Positions 10,151 to 18,763 of a stretch of 64,000 nt of DNA are shown here, piece after piece. Under the pieces are notes generated by a model. That model did no database searches, was not told where the DNA came from, and saw only the letters and a program-made list of their open reading frames with translations. This DNA comes from JBCDKH01 sp964388485 (GTDB taxonomy: Bacteria; Planctomycetota; Phycisphaerae; Tepidisphaerales; Tepidisphaeraceae): NCBI GenBank assembly GCA_964388485.1, contig CAYMAS010000005.1:62001-126000 (forward strand), given 5' to 3'. A program made the translations under genes and the position numbers. How positions within the stretch are numbered: the first letter of the stretch is position 1; every line of letters begins with the position of its first letter.

Positions 10151-10669
10151 TCACCTGGACGCATCGGCATCGTCTTCTTCCAGCTCGACCGGAATGCTGA
10201 ACCGCTGTCGGTTGCCGTCACTCGGGGCGGCGGACGATTGGCTGCGGCCAGTTTCAAGCAGGTAGACGACGTACGTCTTGCCGGGCGAGAGGCGGGCGTC
10301 GTGGTTGATCTCGTTGCCGTCGAGCGTGATCCGGTTGGCGGTGCCGGCGACGCGGAGCGTCTGGCCACGTTGGACGTTGAACGTGGAGACCAGCTGGTTG
10401 GCCTGTGAGTCGTAGAGGTAGAGTGTGCCGGTCTTGTCCGACTTGTACGTCAAACCGCCGACCTCGCTGACCACTTGCTCCGCCTGAGGCGGGACATTGA
10501 CCTTGAGATTGACCGTTTCAGCGCGTTGGCTGTTCCCGGCGCTCTGGACGTTCTGGGTCGGCTGGGAGTCGGTCTCGGCGACCGCATCCGAAGCATTGTC
10601 TTGAGCAGCGCAGCCAGTCAGGAGGAGTGCAGCGGCGGTTGGGAGGATCAGGCGAAGGAGCGTGTTCAT
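10151..10669 (-). CDS. Secreted lipoprotein of unknown function
   Basis: A 172-residue protein with a lipoprotein signal peptide: MNTLLRLILPTAAALLLTGC, with the lipobox cysteine at 20. A Ser/Gln/Asn-rich linker follows (about 21-50). The globular part (about 51-165) is predicted beta-rich (LKVNVPPQAEQVV, TGTLYLYDSQ, TLRVAGTANRITLDG, KTYVVYLLETG). It has no motif I can name and ends in an acidic tail. The ATG at 10669 is chosen because it begins the signal peptide. The gene is convergent with the photolyase and diverges from topoisomerase IB (72 nt between starts). Confidence 0.8.
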   Translation of the reverse strand: MNTLLRLILPTAAALLLTGCAAQDNASDAVAETDSQPTQNVQSAGNSQRAETVNLKVNVPPQAEQVVSEVGGLTYKSDKTGTLYLYDSQANQLVSTFNVQRGQTLRVAGTANRITLDGNEINHDARLSPGKTYVVYLLETGRSQSSAAPSDGNRQRFSIPVELEEDDADASR

Positions 10670-10741
10670 GTATCTGACAAGCTGTTGCAATTCCGATGCC
10701 GCGTCACGTAAACGGCGCGCCCGTTGCATCCGTGTACCTTG

Positions 10742-11821
10742 ATGGCTGTACGACGTCGGCACGGGGCAACTGAAGACGCAGCGGGCGATCAACGAGCCAC
10801 AGCGGTGCGGGCGGCGAAACAAGCGGGTCTCGTCTACGTTGACCACGACCGCCAATCCGGCATCTCCCGCCGCCGATTCGGCAGAGGCTTTGCCTACTAC
10901 CGCAAGGGTCGCAAGATCAATGACGACAAGCTCATCGAACGCCTCAACAGCCTGGCGATCCCGCCGGCCTACCGCGACGTCTGGATCTGCCCCGATCCGC
11001 GGGGTCACCTCCAGGCGGTCGGCGTCGACGACCGGGGCAGGAAGCAGTATCGCTACCACGACGACTGGGCGGACGCTCGTAATTTGGCCAAGTTCGACCG
11101 CCTCGCCGACTTCGGTCGACGGTTGCCCTCGCTGCGTCGGAAGGTCAATCGGCTCCTGAGAAAGCCGGGCCTGTCGCGTGACAAGGTGCTCGCCGCCTGC
11201 GTCAAGCTGATCGACCAGACGTTCATCCGCGTCGGCAACGCCGAGTACGCCAAATCCAATGGCTCCTTCGGCCTGACCACGCTGCAAGACGACCACGCCA
11301 CCATCGGCCGAGACAAGGTGCGGTTCGAGTTCACCGCCAAAGGCGGCCTCGAACGCGAGCTTGAAGTCCGCGACAGCCGGCTTGCCAAGATCGTCCGCCA
11401 GACCCGCGATCTACCGGGAGACGAGCTTTTGCAGTATCTCGACGAAGCCGGCAACGTCGTCGACGTCCATTCGACCGACGTGAACGACTTTCTTCGCGAC
11501 AAACTGTGCGATGTTGAAGCAGGTTGCACGGCCAAGACCTTCCGCACCTGGCACGCCACGGTCATGGTGGCCGACGAGTTGAGAGAGGTCGAACCTGCAG
11601 CAGCGAAGACGAAGCGGAACAAGCAGGTGCTCGCGGCGATCGATGCGGTCGCTGAAGCTTTGGGCAACACCCGCACGGTGGCACGCAACAGCTACATCGA
11701 TCCTCGTGTGCTGAAGGCCTTCGAATTAGGCGAGCTGCCGGAAGCATTCAGGAACGCCAAGACAATCCGCGGCCTCTCCAAGAGTGAGTCAGCGGTTCTG
11801 GCTCTCATTCAAGGAGCTTGA
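10742..11821 (+). CDS. DNA topoisomerase IB (poxvirus-like)
   Basis: Type IB enzyme that relaxes supercoils by nicking one strand and forming a 3'-phosphotyrosyl link. From ATG 10742 it is 359 residues, close to bacterial TopIB enzymes. The N-terminal domain has GRGFAYYRKG and IPPAYRDVWICPDPRGHLQA. The catalytic domain shows VGNAEYAKSNGSFGLTTL (arginine just before), the lysine in FTAKGG, the FRTWHATV helix, and the active-site tyrosine in ARNSYIDPRV. An in-frame TTG at 10724 would add six residues. It is divergent from a lipoprotein gene. A palindrome after the stop may terminate transcription. Confidence 0.93.
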   Translation: MAVRRRHGATEDAAGDQRATAVRAAKQAGLVYVDHDRQSGISRRRFGRGFAYYRKGRKINDDKLIERLNSLAIPPAYRDVWICPDPRGHLQAVGVDDRGRKQYRYHDDWADARNLAKFDRLADFGRRLPSLRRKVNRLLRKPGLSRDKVLAACVKLIDQTFIRVGNAEYAKSNGSFGLTTLQDDHATIGRDKVRFEFTAKGGLERELEVRDSRLAKIVRQTRDLPGDELLQYLDEAGNVVDVHSTDVNDFLRDKLCDVEAGCTAKTFRTWHATVMVADELREVEPAAAKTKRNKQVLAAIDAVAEALGNTRTVARNSYIDPRVLKAFELGELPEAFRNAKTIRGLSKSESAVLALIQGA

Positions 11822-11848
11822 CTGCTCCTACAACTTACTATTGGTAGC

Positions 11849-11866
11849 CGCGGAGCTTGCTCCGCG
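11849..11866. terminator. Palindrome between convergent genes
   Basis: A perfect palindrome, CGCGGAGCTTGCTCCGCG, lies between topoisomerase IB and the convergent gene ending at 11902. There is no T-tract. It probably acts as a bidirectional terminator or is a dispersed mini-repeat. The core GGAGCTTGCTCC recurs at 5146-5157. Confidence 0.45.
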
Positions 11867-11901
11867 TGTTACAGTCCGCCGCAACGGCATCCAGACCCGC
11901 A

Positions 11902-12807
11902 TTAGAAGTTCGTCTGCACGTTCGTAATCGTCGGGATCGGGCGACGCGGCTGATGGATGAGGCGGAAGTTGCCGGTCGTGATCACCGGACGAACGAAGAA
12001 GCCGTTGTTGAAGAACGGGGAGAAGCCATAGCCGTAGCGGTAAGGGTCGTAGCGAACTTGATCAAAGCGATCTTGCTGCGTCGCCGCTAACTGCTGGCGG
12101 GCGAAGGCGAGGGCGAGATTTGCGGCGCGGGCTGTTGCTTGGGCTTCGGCACGGGCGGCGGCGAGTTGAGCCTGCAGTGCCGCGGCCTCGGCACGAAGAG
12201 CGGCGGCTTCGGCGTCTCGAGCCACCGCAACTTCCACGGCGGCCAACGCATCGTAGTAGGCCTGCCGCGCCTCCCGCGTCGCCAGGACGGCCTCCTGATA
12301 CGGTTCAGACTCCTGAAGCACCTCACGCTCGTCTGCAGACTGCAGCGTCTCGTAATGCAACGCCTCCCGGGCGAGTCGACTCGACTCGGACTTGCTCAAG
12401 CTGTTATCGCCCTGCAGGCGATCGCTGATTTGATCCGCCAACTCGCCGGCAGCGAGGTAGTCCTGGTCGTCGGACAAGGCCTCCAGAGCCTGCTTCCGCG
12501 CGGCAGCCTCGGCGGCTATGGCGTCTCGCAGCGTCTGCAAGGCCTCACGAACCGCCGGCTGATTCTGCCGCTCGACCTCCGCCTCTCGAGCCTCGACCCG
12601 TTGGTCCGCCTGACGATGCAGCACTTCCAAACCCGCCACCGATCCCGCAGCCGGGGCGACCTTGGCTGCCAGATCCGTCGGGAACTGAGCCGTCGGAGAC
12701 TGCTCCTGATCCCAGAAGGGACTCTGACTTTGACCTTGCGGCTCCGCCTTGGCGATGCCGACGGGGAGGACGAGGACGGCGACGAGCGTGGTGATGCGGG
12801 TCTTCAT
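11902..12807 (-). CDS. Secreted Ala/Glu-rich coiled-coil protein
   Basis: No recognised family. The ATG at 12807 opens a clear signal peptide (MKTRITTLVAVLVLPVGIAKA) and is preceded by GGAG at six-nt spacing, so it is preferred to the longer in-frame start at 12858. The mature protein (about 280 residues) is mostly charged Ala/Glu/Arg/Gln helix, with a repetitive stretch AALRAEAAALQAQLAAARAE typical of a coiled coil. The last 50 residues are different, rich in aromatic residues, Asn and Gly (DPYRYGYGFSPFFNNGFF), and end in PTITNVQTNF. This suggests a periplasmic or surface structural role. It is convergent with topoisomerase IB. Confidence 0.75.
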   Translation of the reverse strand: MKTRITTLVAVLVLPVGIAKAEPQGQSQSPFWDQEQSPTAQFPTDLAAKVAPAAGSVAGLEVLHRQADQRVEAREAEVERQNQPAVREALQTLRDAIAAEAAARKQALEALSDDQDYLAAGELADQISDRLQGDNSLSKSESSRLAREALHYETLQSADEREVLQESEPYQEAVLATREARQAYYDALAAVEVAVARDAEAAALRAEAAALQAQLAAARAEAQATARAANLALAFARQQLAATQQDRFDQVRYDPYRYGYGFSPFFNNGFFVRPVITTGNFRLIHQPRRPIPTITNVQTNF

Positions 12808-12897
12808 GCTTGGCTCCAAGACGTTCGACCCGTTGATAGGCCAAAGGTTGCAGGGCAAACCGGCTGCCGGCGCGGCAGTCTCTTCCTAGTCTGCAGC

Positions 12898-13938
12898 ATG
12901 ATCGATGCCAACGGACCGATGGACCTCTCGTTCCTCAAGCAACTCAGCGAGGTGAGCGGCGTGCCGGGTCGCGAAGAGCGGGTTCGCGACCTGCTTAGGC
13001 CGAAGTTTGATGAGGTGTTCGATGACGTAAGCGTCGACGTGATGGGCAGTCTGATCGGGGTCAAGAAGAACGAGGGCAAGCCGCGCGTCCTCATTTCCTG
13101 CCACATTGACGAGATCGGCTTCTACGTCCGCCACATCGACGACAGGGGATTCATCCGCGTCCAGAACGTCGGCGGCTTCGACACGCGGAACCTGCTGGCA
13201 CGCCGCGTGACGGTGATGGCGAAAGACGGCGACCTGCCGGGCGTGATGAACCCCGGCGGCCGGCCGATCCACATCGCCACGGAGGAAGACAAGAAGAAGA
13301 TTCCCGAGATCGGCGAGTTCATCATCGACCTGGGCCTGCCGGGCGAGACGGTGAAGGAAAAGGTCCGTGTCGGCGACCCGGTCACGCTCCTGCAGTCGTT
13401 CATGGAGGTCGGCGACACCGTCACCGGCAAGTGCATGGACAACCGTATCGCGGCTTGGGTGGTGCTCGAAGCCCTCAAGCGGGTCGATTCCGCCAACTAC
13501 GAGATCATCCTGGCGGCGACGGTGCAGGAAGAGGTCGGCCTCCGCGGTGCCGGGCCGGCGGCTTACAACTCGGAGCCGGACCTGGCCATCGCGCTCGACA
13601 CCACGCTCTGCGTCGATACGCCCGGCGTGCCGTCGGAAGATTCGGTCACGACCCAGGGTAAGGGCGTGGCGATCAAGATTCTCGACGGCAGCTCGATCAG
13701 CAACCGCGCCTTCGTCGACGAGATGGCGGCCGCAGGTGATGCCAAGGGCGTGCCGTATCAGTTCAGCGTCCTGCCCCGTGGCGGGACCGATGCCGGTGCG
13801 ATCCAGCGGACTCGCGGCGGCGTCAAGACGGTGACGCTGGCGGTGCCGACGCGGAACATCCACACGGTAACTGAGATGATCCACAAGGACGATCTGCAAA
13901 GCGCGATCAACCTCATTGCCGCGTGGCTGTCGGCATGA
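12898..13938 (+). CDS. M42-family metallo-aminopeptidase
   Basis: A 346-residue co-catalytic metallopeptidase of the M42 (glutamyl aminopeptidase / deblocking) family, which trims N-terminal residues from peptides in large cytoplasmic oligomers. Metal ligands and catalytic residues are visible: H69 and D71 in SCHIDEIGF, the bridging Asp in CMDNRIAAW, the Glu pair in VQEEVGLRGAG, Asp in IALDTT, and His in TRNIHTVTEMIH. PRGGTDAGAI, conserved in the family, is also present. ATG 12898 is used; an ATG seven codons later is possible. The stop overlaps the ATG of the methyltransferase by four bases (ATGA), so the two are translationally coupled. Confidence 0.93.
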   Translation: MIDANGPMDLSFLKQLSEVSGVPGREERVRDLLRPKFDEVFDDVSVDVMGSLIGVKKNEGKPRVLISCHIDEIGFYVRHIDDRGFIRVQNVGGFDTRNLLARRVTVMAKDGDLPGVMNPGGRPIHIATEEDKKKIPEIGEFIIDLGLPGETVKEKVRVGDPVTLLQSFMEVGDTVTGKCMDNRIAAWVVLEALKRVDSANYEIILAATVQEEVGLRGAGPAAYNSEPDLAIALDTTLCVDTPGVPSEDSVTTQGKGVAIKILDGSSISNRAFVDEMAAAGDAKGVPYQFSVLPRGGTDAGAIQRTRGGVKTVTLAVPTRNIHTVTEMIHKDDLQSAINLIAAWLSA

Positions 13939-14807
13939 ACGAGCGACTCCTTCGTCGAGCAGCCGAGGCGACCGGAAGGTCTTTGGATGACGTCCGTAAT
14001 CTGCTCGAGGCCGAGCAGCGGTCGCCGGGTTCGATGGTCGCGGCCGAAATCAAGCGACGCGGCATCGAGCCGTTCGTCTGGTCGGACAAGCTCATCGACT
14101 TCTATAAGGAGAGCGACGCGTTCGTGTTCGAGCTGCTGCCGTGGAACGAGGCGAGCTTCAAACAGTCGATGCGGAGGTGGTCGCGGAGCTTCTTGCTTCG
14201 CGAGGCGGATCGGCTTGGACGGCCGCTGCAGATCATCTGTCACGGCGACGGTCTCGGCCTCGACGCGGCGGCTTTTGCGGAGGATAGGCACGAGGTCACC
14301 TACTTCGAGTACCCGGGTCCGAGCGAGCGATTCGCCCGGCTGACGTTTGCCGAAGAGGGGCGAGACATCGATGTTGTCACGGACGCCGAGTCGCTGCCGC
14401 GGGGCGTGGACGTGGTGACGAGCTTCGACGTGCTCGAACACGTGCCCGATCCGCGGGCGACGGTGCGGGAGCTGGTTCATCTGCTGCGGCGACCGGGCGG
14501 TCTTCTGCTCGTCCACGCGCCGTTCTACCTGATTCACCGTCGCTACCCGACGCACCTGACGTCGAATCGTCGTCACGCCGGCAGCACGCGGCTCTACGAA
14601 CGCGAGGGCCTGCGGCTAATCGACGGCAACATCGCGTGGAACCCGCTGGCGTTGCGGCTCGAAGGCGATGCCGGGCGTGCGGACCCGCTGACGATGCTGC
14701 GGCTCAAGCTGCTCAAGCAGGCTCTCAAGCTGGGCCGTCACACGACGCTACCGTTTGTGCCGTTCCAGCGGTGGGCCCGCAGGTCGAAGCTTTCAAGTAC
14801 GCGGTGA
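13935..14807 (+). CDS. SAM-dependent methyltransferase-like protein
   Basis: A 290-residue protein, class I methyltransferase by pattern. About residues 88-150 contain LQIICHGDGLGLDAAAF (motif I-like, with GDGLG in place of the usual GxGxG) and VVTSFDVLEHVPDPRATVREL (motif IV to V, the DVLEHV signature of methyltransferases acting on small molecules or sugars). LLRRPGGLLLVHAPF follows. The C-terminal 60 residues are basic. It overlaps the M42 peptidase stop by 4 nt (ATGA) and its 3' end overlaps the convergent glycosyltransferase by 15 nt. The neighbouring GT4 and epimerase genes suggest a surface-polysaccharide substrate, but this is inference. Confidence 0.78.
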   Translation: MNERLLRRAAEATGRSLDDVRNLLEAEQRSPGSMVAAEIKRRGIEPFVWSDKLIDFYKESDAFVFELLPWNEASFKQSMRRWSRSFLLREADRLGRPLQIICHGDGLGLDAAAFAEDRHEVTYFEYPGPSERFARLTFAEEGRDIDVVTDAESLPRGVDVVTSFDVLEHVPDPRATVRELVHLLRRPGGLLLVHAPFYLIHRRYPTHLTSNRRHAGSTRLYEREGLRLIDGNIAWNPLALRLEGDAGRADPLTMLRLKLLKQALKLGRHTTLPFVPFQRWARRSKLSSTR

Positions 14808-15947
14808 CGCCAAACGGTTCGCGGCGACGGACCAGTCGTAGCGACGCGCGACCGTCGCGGCTCCGGCAGCACCCATTGCAGCCAACGCTTCCCGCGGCAT
14901 TCTCGTCGCCTCCCGCAACGCCGCGGCAACCGCCTCTTCCGTCGGCTCGATGAACCAGCCCGCCTTCGCCTCCGGCAGCCACGACCAGGGCGTGTTCGTC
15001 GTGGTCATCACCGGCACGCCGGCCGACAATGCCTCACCGATGACGACGCCGAAGTTCTCCCAGTCAGTCGGCAAGACGAAAAGCTCCATCGCCGCCAGGT
15101 AATCCGCCTTGGCCTGTCCGGTCTGCGGCCCGAGGATCGTGACGCGACGTCCAAGACTCAGCTCCGCAATCACGGCTTCGAGCTCGGCCTGATGCCCCTT
15201 CTGGTCGTGACCGGCGATAACGAGATGCCAATCGTCGGCGGCGATTTTCGCCCACGCCCGCAGCAGCCGCAGCAGACCCTTCTTGCGGTCGAAATAGCCG
15301 AGGAACCCGCAGATTCGCTCATTCGCCAGGTCCGGTCGCTTTGCCAGCCAACGGGAGCCGTCGCCCTCCGTCAGCGGTCGCACGCCTGGCGGTACGACAA
15401 TCGCCGGCTGTTCGACGCCGTACTCGCGGCAATAAGCCAGTTCCTGCTTGCACGTGACGTGCAACTGATCGATCGACGCGAGCGTCTGCCGGTCGAAGAG
15501 CTGATACAGGACGCGTTTCTTGAGCCGATTGCGATCAAGCAGCCACGGATACAACCCGCCGTGCGGGGCGAAGAGGATCGGCACGTGGTACCGCTTCGCC
15601 GCCTTGAGCACCGGCACCGGCGTCCACATCCGTAGGCCGCCGTGGAGGTGGATCAGCTTGCAGTCGCTCGCCAGTCGGTCGACACGCTTTGCCAGGTTCG
15701 GGCTGTACCCAAGCGGTCGCGGCAACGGCAGCGGCGAGCGTTGCGCGGCCTCGAGGTGCACCCGGCCGTCGTCGCGAAGTGCCTTGGCGTCGTCCCCCAA
15801 CCGCGGACAGTCGAGGCCGACGATGGCGACCTTCATTCCCAGGTCCGCCTGAGCCATCGCCAAATCCTGCACGAAGTGCCACACGCCGCCGCCGCACCAG
15901 CCGAGCTCGGGCGTCACGTGCAGAACATCAAGCGTCTCCGCGGCCAA
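14793..15947 (-). CDS. GT4-family glycosyltransferase
   Basis: A 384-residue GT-B fold retaining glycosyltransferase using a nucleotide sugar, probably in cell-surface glycan assembly. The N-terminal domain begins LHVTPELGWCGGGVWHF and has LIHLHGGLRMW. The C-terminal domain has GFLGYFDRKKGLLRLLRAW (the nucleotide-binding start), VTILGPQTGQAKADYL, and the EX7E motif in PTDWENFGVVIGEALSAGVPV. The start is TTG 15947. AGGAGG lies 13 nt upstream, farther than ideal. The gene diverges from the epimerase with only 29 nt between the two start codons. Its sugar specificity is unknown. Confidence 0.9.
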   Translation of the reverse strand: MAAETLDVLHVTPELGWCGGGVWHFVQDLAMAQADLGMKVAIVGLDCPRLGDDAKALRDDGRVHLEAAQRSPLPLPRPLGYSPNLAKRVDRLASDCKLIHLHGGLRMWTPVPVLKAAKRYHVPILFAPHGGLYPWLLDRNRLKKRVLYQLFDRQTLASIDQLHVTCKQELAYCREYGVEQPAIVVPPGVRPLTEGDGSRWLAKRPDLANERICGFLGYFDRKKGLLRLLRAWAKIAADDWHLVIAGHDQKGHQAELEAVIAELSLGRRVTILGPQTGQAKADYLAAMELFVLPTDWENFGVVIGEALSAGVPVMTTTNTPWSWLPEAKAGWFIEPTEEAVAAALREATRMPREALAAMGAAGAATVARRYDWSVAANRLASPRT

Positions 15948-15976
15948 GGAGCTAAGCCTACCTCCTAGGATCGCCC

Positions 15977-16963
15977 GTGGCAGCGGACGCAGAACGTTGG
16001 CGGAAACTTCACGGCGACGCGTTCGAGGGCAAGCACTGCCTGGTCACCGGCGGCCTCGGGTTCATCGGCGGGCATTTGACCGAGGCGCTGGCGTCGCTCG
16101 GCGCCCGCGTCATCGTCCTCGACGACGCCACCGGCGGCAATGATCGGCCCTACGGCAGCTTCGAGATTCACCATCAGTCGGTGACGGATCTTGGCCTGTG
16201 CGAGGTGGCGATGTCGTCTTGCGAGCTCGTGTTCCACCTGGCGGCGAAGGTGAGCGTGCCGGCGAGTGTGAAGGACCCGATGGCGTATCACGACGCGTGC
16301 GCCACCGGCACCGCGAACGTGCTCGACGCGGCTCGGCGGGGGAGCGTGCGGCGGGTCGTCTATTCCGCCAGCAGCAGTGCCTACGGCGATCAGCCGACGC
16401 TGCCGAAAACGGAGACGATGCCACCGCTGCCGATGAGCCCGTACGCGGCGGCGAAACTTGCCGGCGAGGGATACTGCCGGGCCTACGCCAACTGCTACGA
16501 CCTTGACGCGGTTTCGCTCCGCTACTTCAACATCTTCGGCCCGCGCCAAAACGCCAACAGCGCCTACGCAGGCGTGATTGCCGCGTTCGCGCGTGATCTG
16601 CTGGCGGGCAAGCGGCCGACGATCTACGGCGACGGCACTGCATCGCGCGACTTCACGCACGTCGACAACGTCGTCCACGCCAACCTCCTCGCCGCTCGTC
16701 ATCCCGAGCCGCTGAACGGAGACGTCTTCAATGTCGGCACCGCCCGTCGGATCACGGTCGCAGACCTGGCCCGCCGTATGGCCAGTGCTGCCGGTCGCGA
16801 TGATCTGATGCCGCAGTTCGTCGACGAGCGTCCCGGCGACGTGCCGCACTCGCTGGCGGATCTGACGAAGATTCGGGAGGTCCTAGACTACGAAGTCGTC
16901 ACGGATTTCGATGACGGGCTCCAGCGAACGGTCGACTGGTATCGCACTGCATCGGGCGCGTGA
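15977..16963 (+). CDS. NAD-dependent nucleotide-sugar epimerase/dehydratase (UDP-GlcNAc 4-epimerase-like)
   Basis: Extended short-chain dehydrogenase of 328 residues. It binds NAD at GGLGFIGGH (about 25-33), has FHLAAKVSVPASV, the catalytic SASSSAYG and the YxxxK motif in SPYAAAKLAGE. Downstream, SLRYFNIFGPRQNANSAYAGVI resembles WbpP/TviC-type UDP-N-acetylhexosamine C4-epimerases, and TASRDFTHVDNVV is standard for the family. It likely supplies an epimerised UDP-sugar to the neighbouring glycosyltransferase, with which it is divergently arranged. It starts at GTG 15977. Related activities such as GalE, UDP-glucuronate epimerase or a dehydratase cannot be excluded. Confidence 0.88.
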   Translation: MAADAERWRKLHGDAFEGKHCLVTGGLGFIGGHLTEALASLGARVIVLDDATGGNDRPYGSFEIHHQSVTDLGLCEVAMSSCELVFHLAAKVSVPASVKDPMAYHDACATGTANVLDAARRGSVRRVVYSASSSAYGDQPTLPKTETMPPLPMSPYAAAKLAGEGYCRAYANCYDLDAVSLRYFNIFGPRQNANSAYAGVIAAFARDLLAGKRPTIYGDGTASRDFTHVDNVVHANLLAARHPEPLNGDVFNVGTARRITVADLARRMASAAGRDDLMPQFVDERPGDVPHSLADLTKIREVLDYEVVTDFDDGLQRTVDWYRTASGA

Positions 16964-16975
16964 TCCAAGGGGGCT

Positions 16976-17041
16976 GCGTCGCTTGCGACGCATTGAGGCG
17001 AAGCGGAAAAGCCCGATCCCCAGACGCGTCGCAAGCGACGC
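16976..17041. terminator. Pair of 16-bp palindromes between convergent genes
   Basis: Two near-identical palindromes, GCGTCGCTTGCGACGC at 16976-16991 and GCGTCGCAAGCGACGC at 17026-17041, are reverse complements of each other and 34 nt apart. They lie between the convergent epimerase and argJ. They can form two hairpins or one long stem, so bidirectional termination is plausible. They also look like a dispersed repeat pair. Confidence 0.5.
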
Positions 17042-17055
17042 CGCTCCGCATTGAC

Positions 17056-18270
17056 TCACGTCGTGTAATCCGCATTGATCGCGATGTACTCGCGGGACAG
17101 GTCGCAGGTGTAGACGTGAGCCTCCGCCTCCCCCAAGCCGGCGTCGAAGACGATCTCGACCTCCTTCTCCGCCAAAAGCTTGGAAACCGCGGCTTCATCG
17201 AACTCCAGCGGCAGGGCATTGGCGTAGACGGGGCGGCCGCAGATGGAGAGGCGGCAGGCGTCGGGATCGAGCCCGACGTCGTCCTGTGCCGCGGCTTTGC
17301 CAGCAATGGAGACGATGCGGCCCCAGTTCGGGTCGTTGCCGTGAAGGGCGGTCTTGACCAGCGGGCTCTCAGCGATAGCCATCGCCAGCCGGGCCGCCTC
17401 GACTTCGGTGCGGCTGCCGGTCACGCGGACGGTCACGACCTTCGTCGCCCCTTCGCCGTCCTGGGCGATTTGGTACGCGAGCCGGTCGCAGATCTTGGTC
17501 AACGCGACCTCAAAATCATCAAGATTCGTCTCATCGACCGTGACCTCGGACTGGCCACTGGCGAGGACGAGGAGCGTGTCGTTGGTGCTGGCGTGGCCGT
17601 CGACGGTGGTCCGGTTGAACGTCCGTTCGGCGGCGCGGCTGAGGCATTGGCGGAGCAGATCGCTTGAGATCTGCACGTCGGTCGTGACATAAGCGAGCAT
17701 GGTGGCTTGCGGACCGTCAACGCCGAGCATTGGGCCGATCATGCCGCTGCCCTTGCAGCAGCCGGCGATGACGGCGTCGCCGAAGCGGGTCGCCGCCTGT
17801 TTAGGGACGAGGTCGGTGGTCATGATCGCCCGGCCGAAGTCGGCGGCGTGGGCGGCGGTGGTGCCGAGATGCTGATGAGCCTTTTCGACCCCGGCGAGAA
17901 GCTTGGGCATGTCGAGGTGCTGGCCGATGATGCCGGTGGAGCTGGGCAGCACGTCGCTCGCTTTGCCGCCGATGAGGCTGGCGACGTGGTCACAGGTGGC
18001 GCGAGCATCGGCCTCGCCACGTCGGCCGGTGCAGGCGTTAGCACTGCCGCTGTTGACGACGACGGCCCGGAGCTTGCCATCGGTCACGTGTTCGCGTCCG
18101 ACGACGAGGCTCGGCGAGACGATGCGGTTCCTGCTGAACGCCGCCGCGGCGGTGGCACCTTCGGCGGCGACGAGAAGACCCAGATCGAGCTTGCCGCTCT
18201 TCTTGAGTCCCGCCGAAACCCCCGCCGCTGCGAAGCCGGCGGGGGAGAGCAGGTGGAGGTCGTCAGCCAT
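17056..18270 (-). CDS. argJ: Bifunctional ornithine acetyltransferase / N-acetylglutamate synthase
   Basis: Arginine biosynthesis enzyme that transfers acetyl from N-acetylornithine to glutamate. The precursor self-cleaves before a threonine to make alpha and beta chains. The 404 residues include VVVNSGSANACTG (70-82), SSTGIIGQ (110-117), IMTTDLVPK (149-157), and KGSGMIGP (173-180) followed by ATMLAY. The presumed nucleophile is T190. Between GSGMIGP and ATML there are about eight residues (MLGVDGPQ) where the usual sequence has two (NM), a small insertion right at the cleavage site. The C-terminal part has NDPNWGRI and ends NADYTT, as in the family. Start ATG 18270. Confidence 0.95.
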   Translation of the reverse strand: MADDLHLLSPAGFAAAGVSAGLKKSGKLDLGLLVAAEGATAAAAFSRNRIVSPSLVVGREHVTDGKLRAVVVNSGSANACTGRRGEADARATCDHVASLIGGKASDVLPSSTGIIGQHLDMPKLLAGVEKAHQHLGTTAAHAADFGRAIMTTDLVPKQAATRFGDAVIAGCCKGSGMIGPMLGVDGPQATMLAYVTTDVQISSDLLRQCLSRAAERTFNRTTVDGHASTNDTLLVLASGQSEVTVDETNLDDFEVALTKICDRLAYQIAQDGEGATKVVTVRVTGSRTEVEAARLAMAIAESPLVKTALHGNDPNWGRIVSIAGKAAAQDDVGLDPDACRLSICGRPVYANALPLEFDEAAVSKLLAEKEVEIVFDAGLGEAEAHVYTCDLSREYIAINADYTT

Positions 18271-18279
18271 GGCAAAAAG

Positions 18280-18708
18280 CTAGGAGCCGCTTTCCCAGTC
18301 GGCCCGGCCGCACTCGGGGCAGTCGGCTGCGGGGCGATCCGTGAGGTCATAGCCGCAGAAGTAGCAGGCTCGCTGGTCGCCCACCTCCCGCATGTGCTGC
18401 TTCAGACGTCGACAGGTGAGTAGATAGCCCAGCCAAAGAGAAGCTGTGAACGTGAGCTGAATCAGGAACAAGGCCGATGTGCCCCCGGTTGCCCGACTGC
18501 CAATCAGCAGCAGCGACAGGAGCCATCCAGAGCCGCCCAGGACTAAACCTGCAGCGGATAGAATGAAGATCCACCTGAGCCACCCATCGCGACGCGTGAA
18601 GGCAGCTTCTGCTGCCGCCGCAGCTCGCCAATCGTCGGAAGTCGCTGACCATTCCGTCACCCGAAGGACGGCAAGGCAAGCAAGCATTCGATCCCGACGC
18701 CACACCAC
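18280..18708 (-). CDS. Membrane protein with C-terminal zinc ribbon
   Basis: A 142-residue protein. A hydrophilic N-terminal 40 residues is followed by two hydrophobic segments (about 45-69 and 79-98), a short basic linker (CRRLKQHMREVG), and a C-terminal four-cysteine zinc ribbon, CYFCGYDLTDRPAADCPECG. Planctomycetes encode many such CGYDL ribbon membrane proteins; their function is unknown. GTG 18708 is chosen because GGAGGT (18715-18720) lies six nt upstream. The stop is 9 nt before the argJ start, so the two are likely co-transcribed. Confidence 0.82.
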   Translation of the reverse strand: MVWRRDRMLACLAVLRVTEWSATSDDWRAAAAAEAAFTRRDGWLRWIFILSAAGLVLGGSGWLLSLLLIGSRATGGTSALFLIQLTFTASLWLGYLLTCRRLKQHMREVGDQRACYFCGYDLTDRPAADCPECGRADWESGS

Positions 18709-18763
18709 GTTGCCACCTCCAGAGTAACCTCCGGCACGTAGTGCCGCGGCTTGGTGAGGGAGA

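Noticed and set aside
18732..18752. Terminator between lexA and the zinc-ribbon gene
   Set aside because: Only a six-bp stem with no T-run. Noted as a relative of the hairpin after ilvB.
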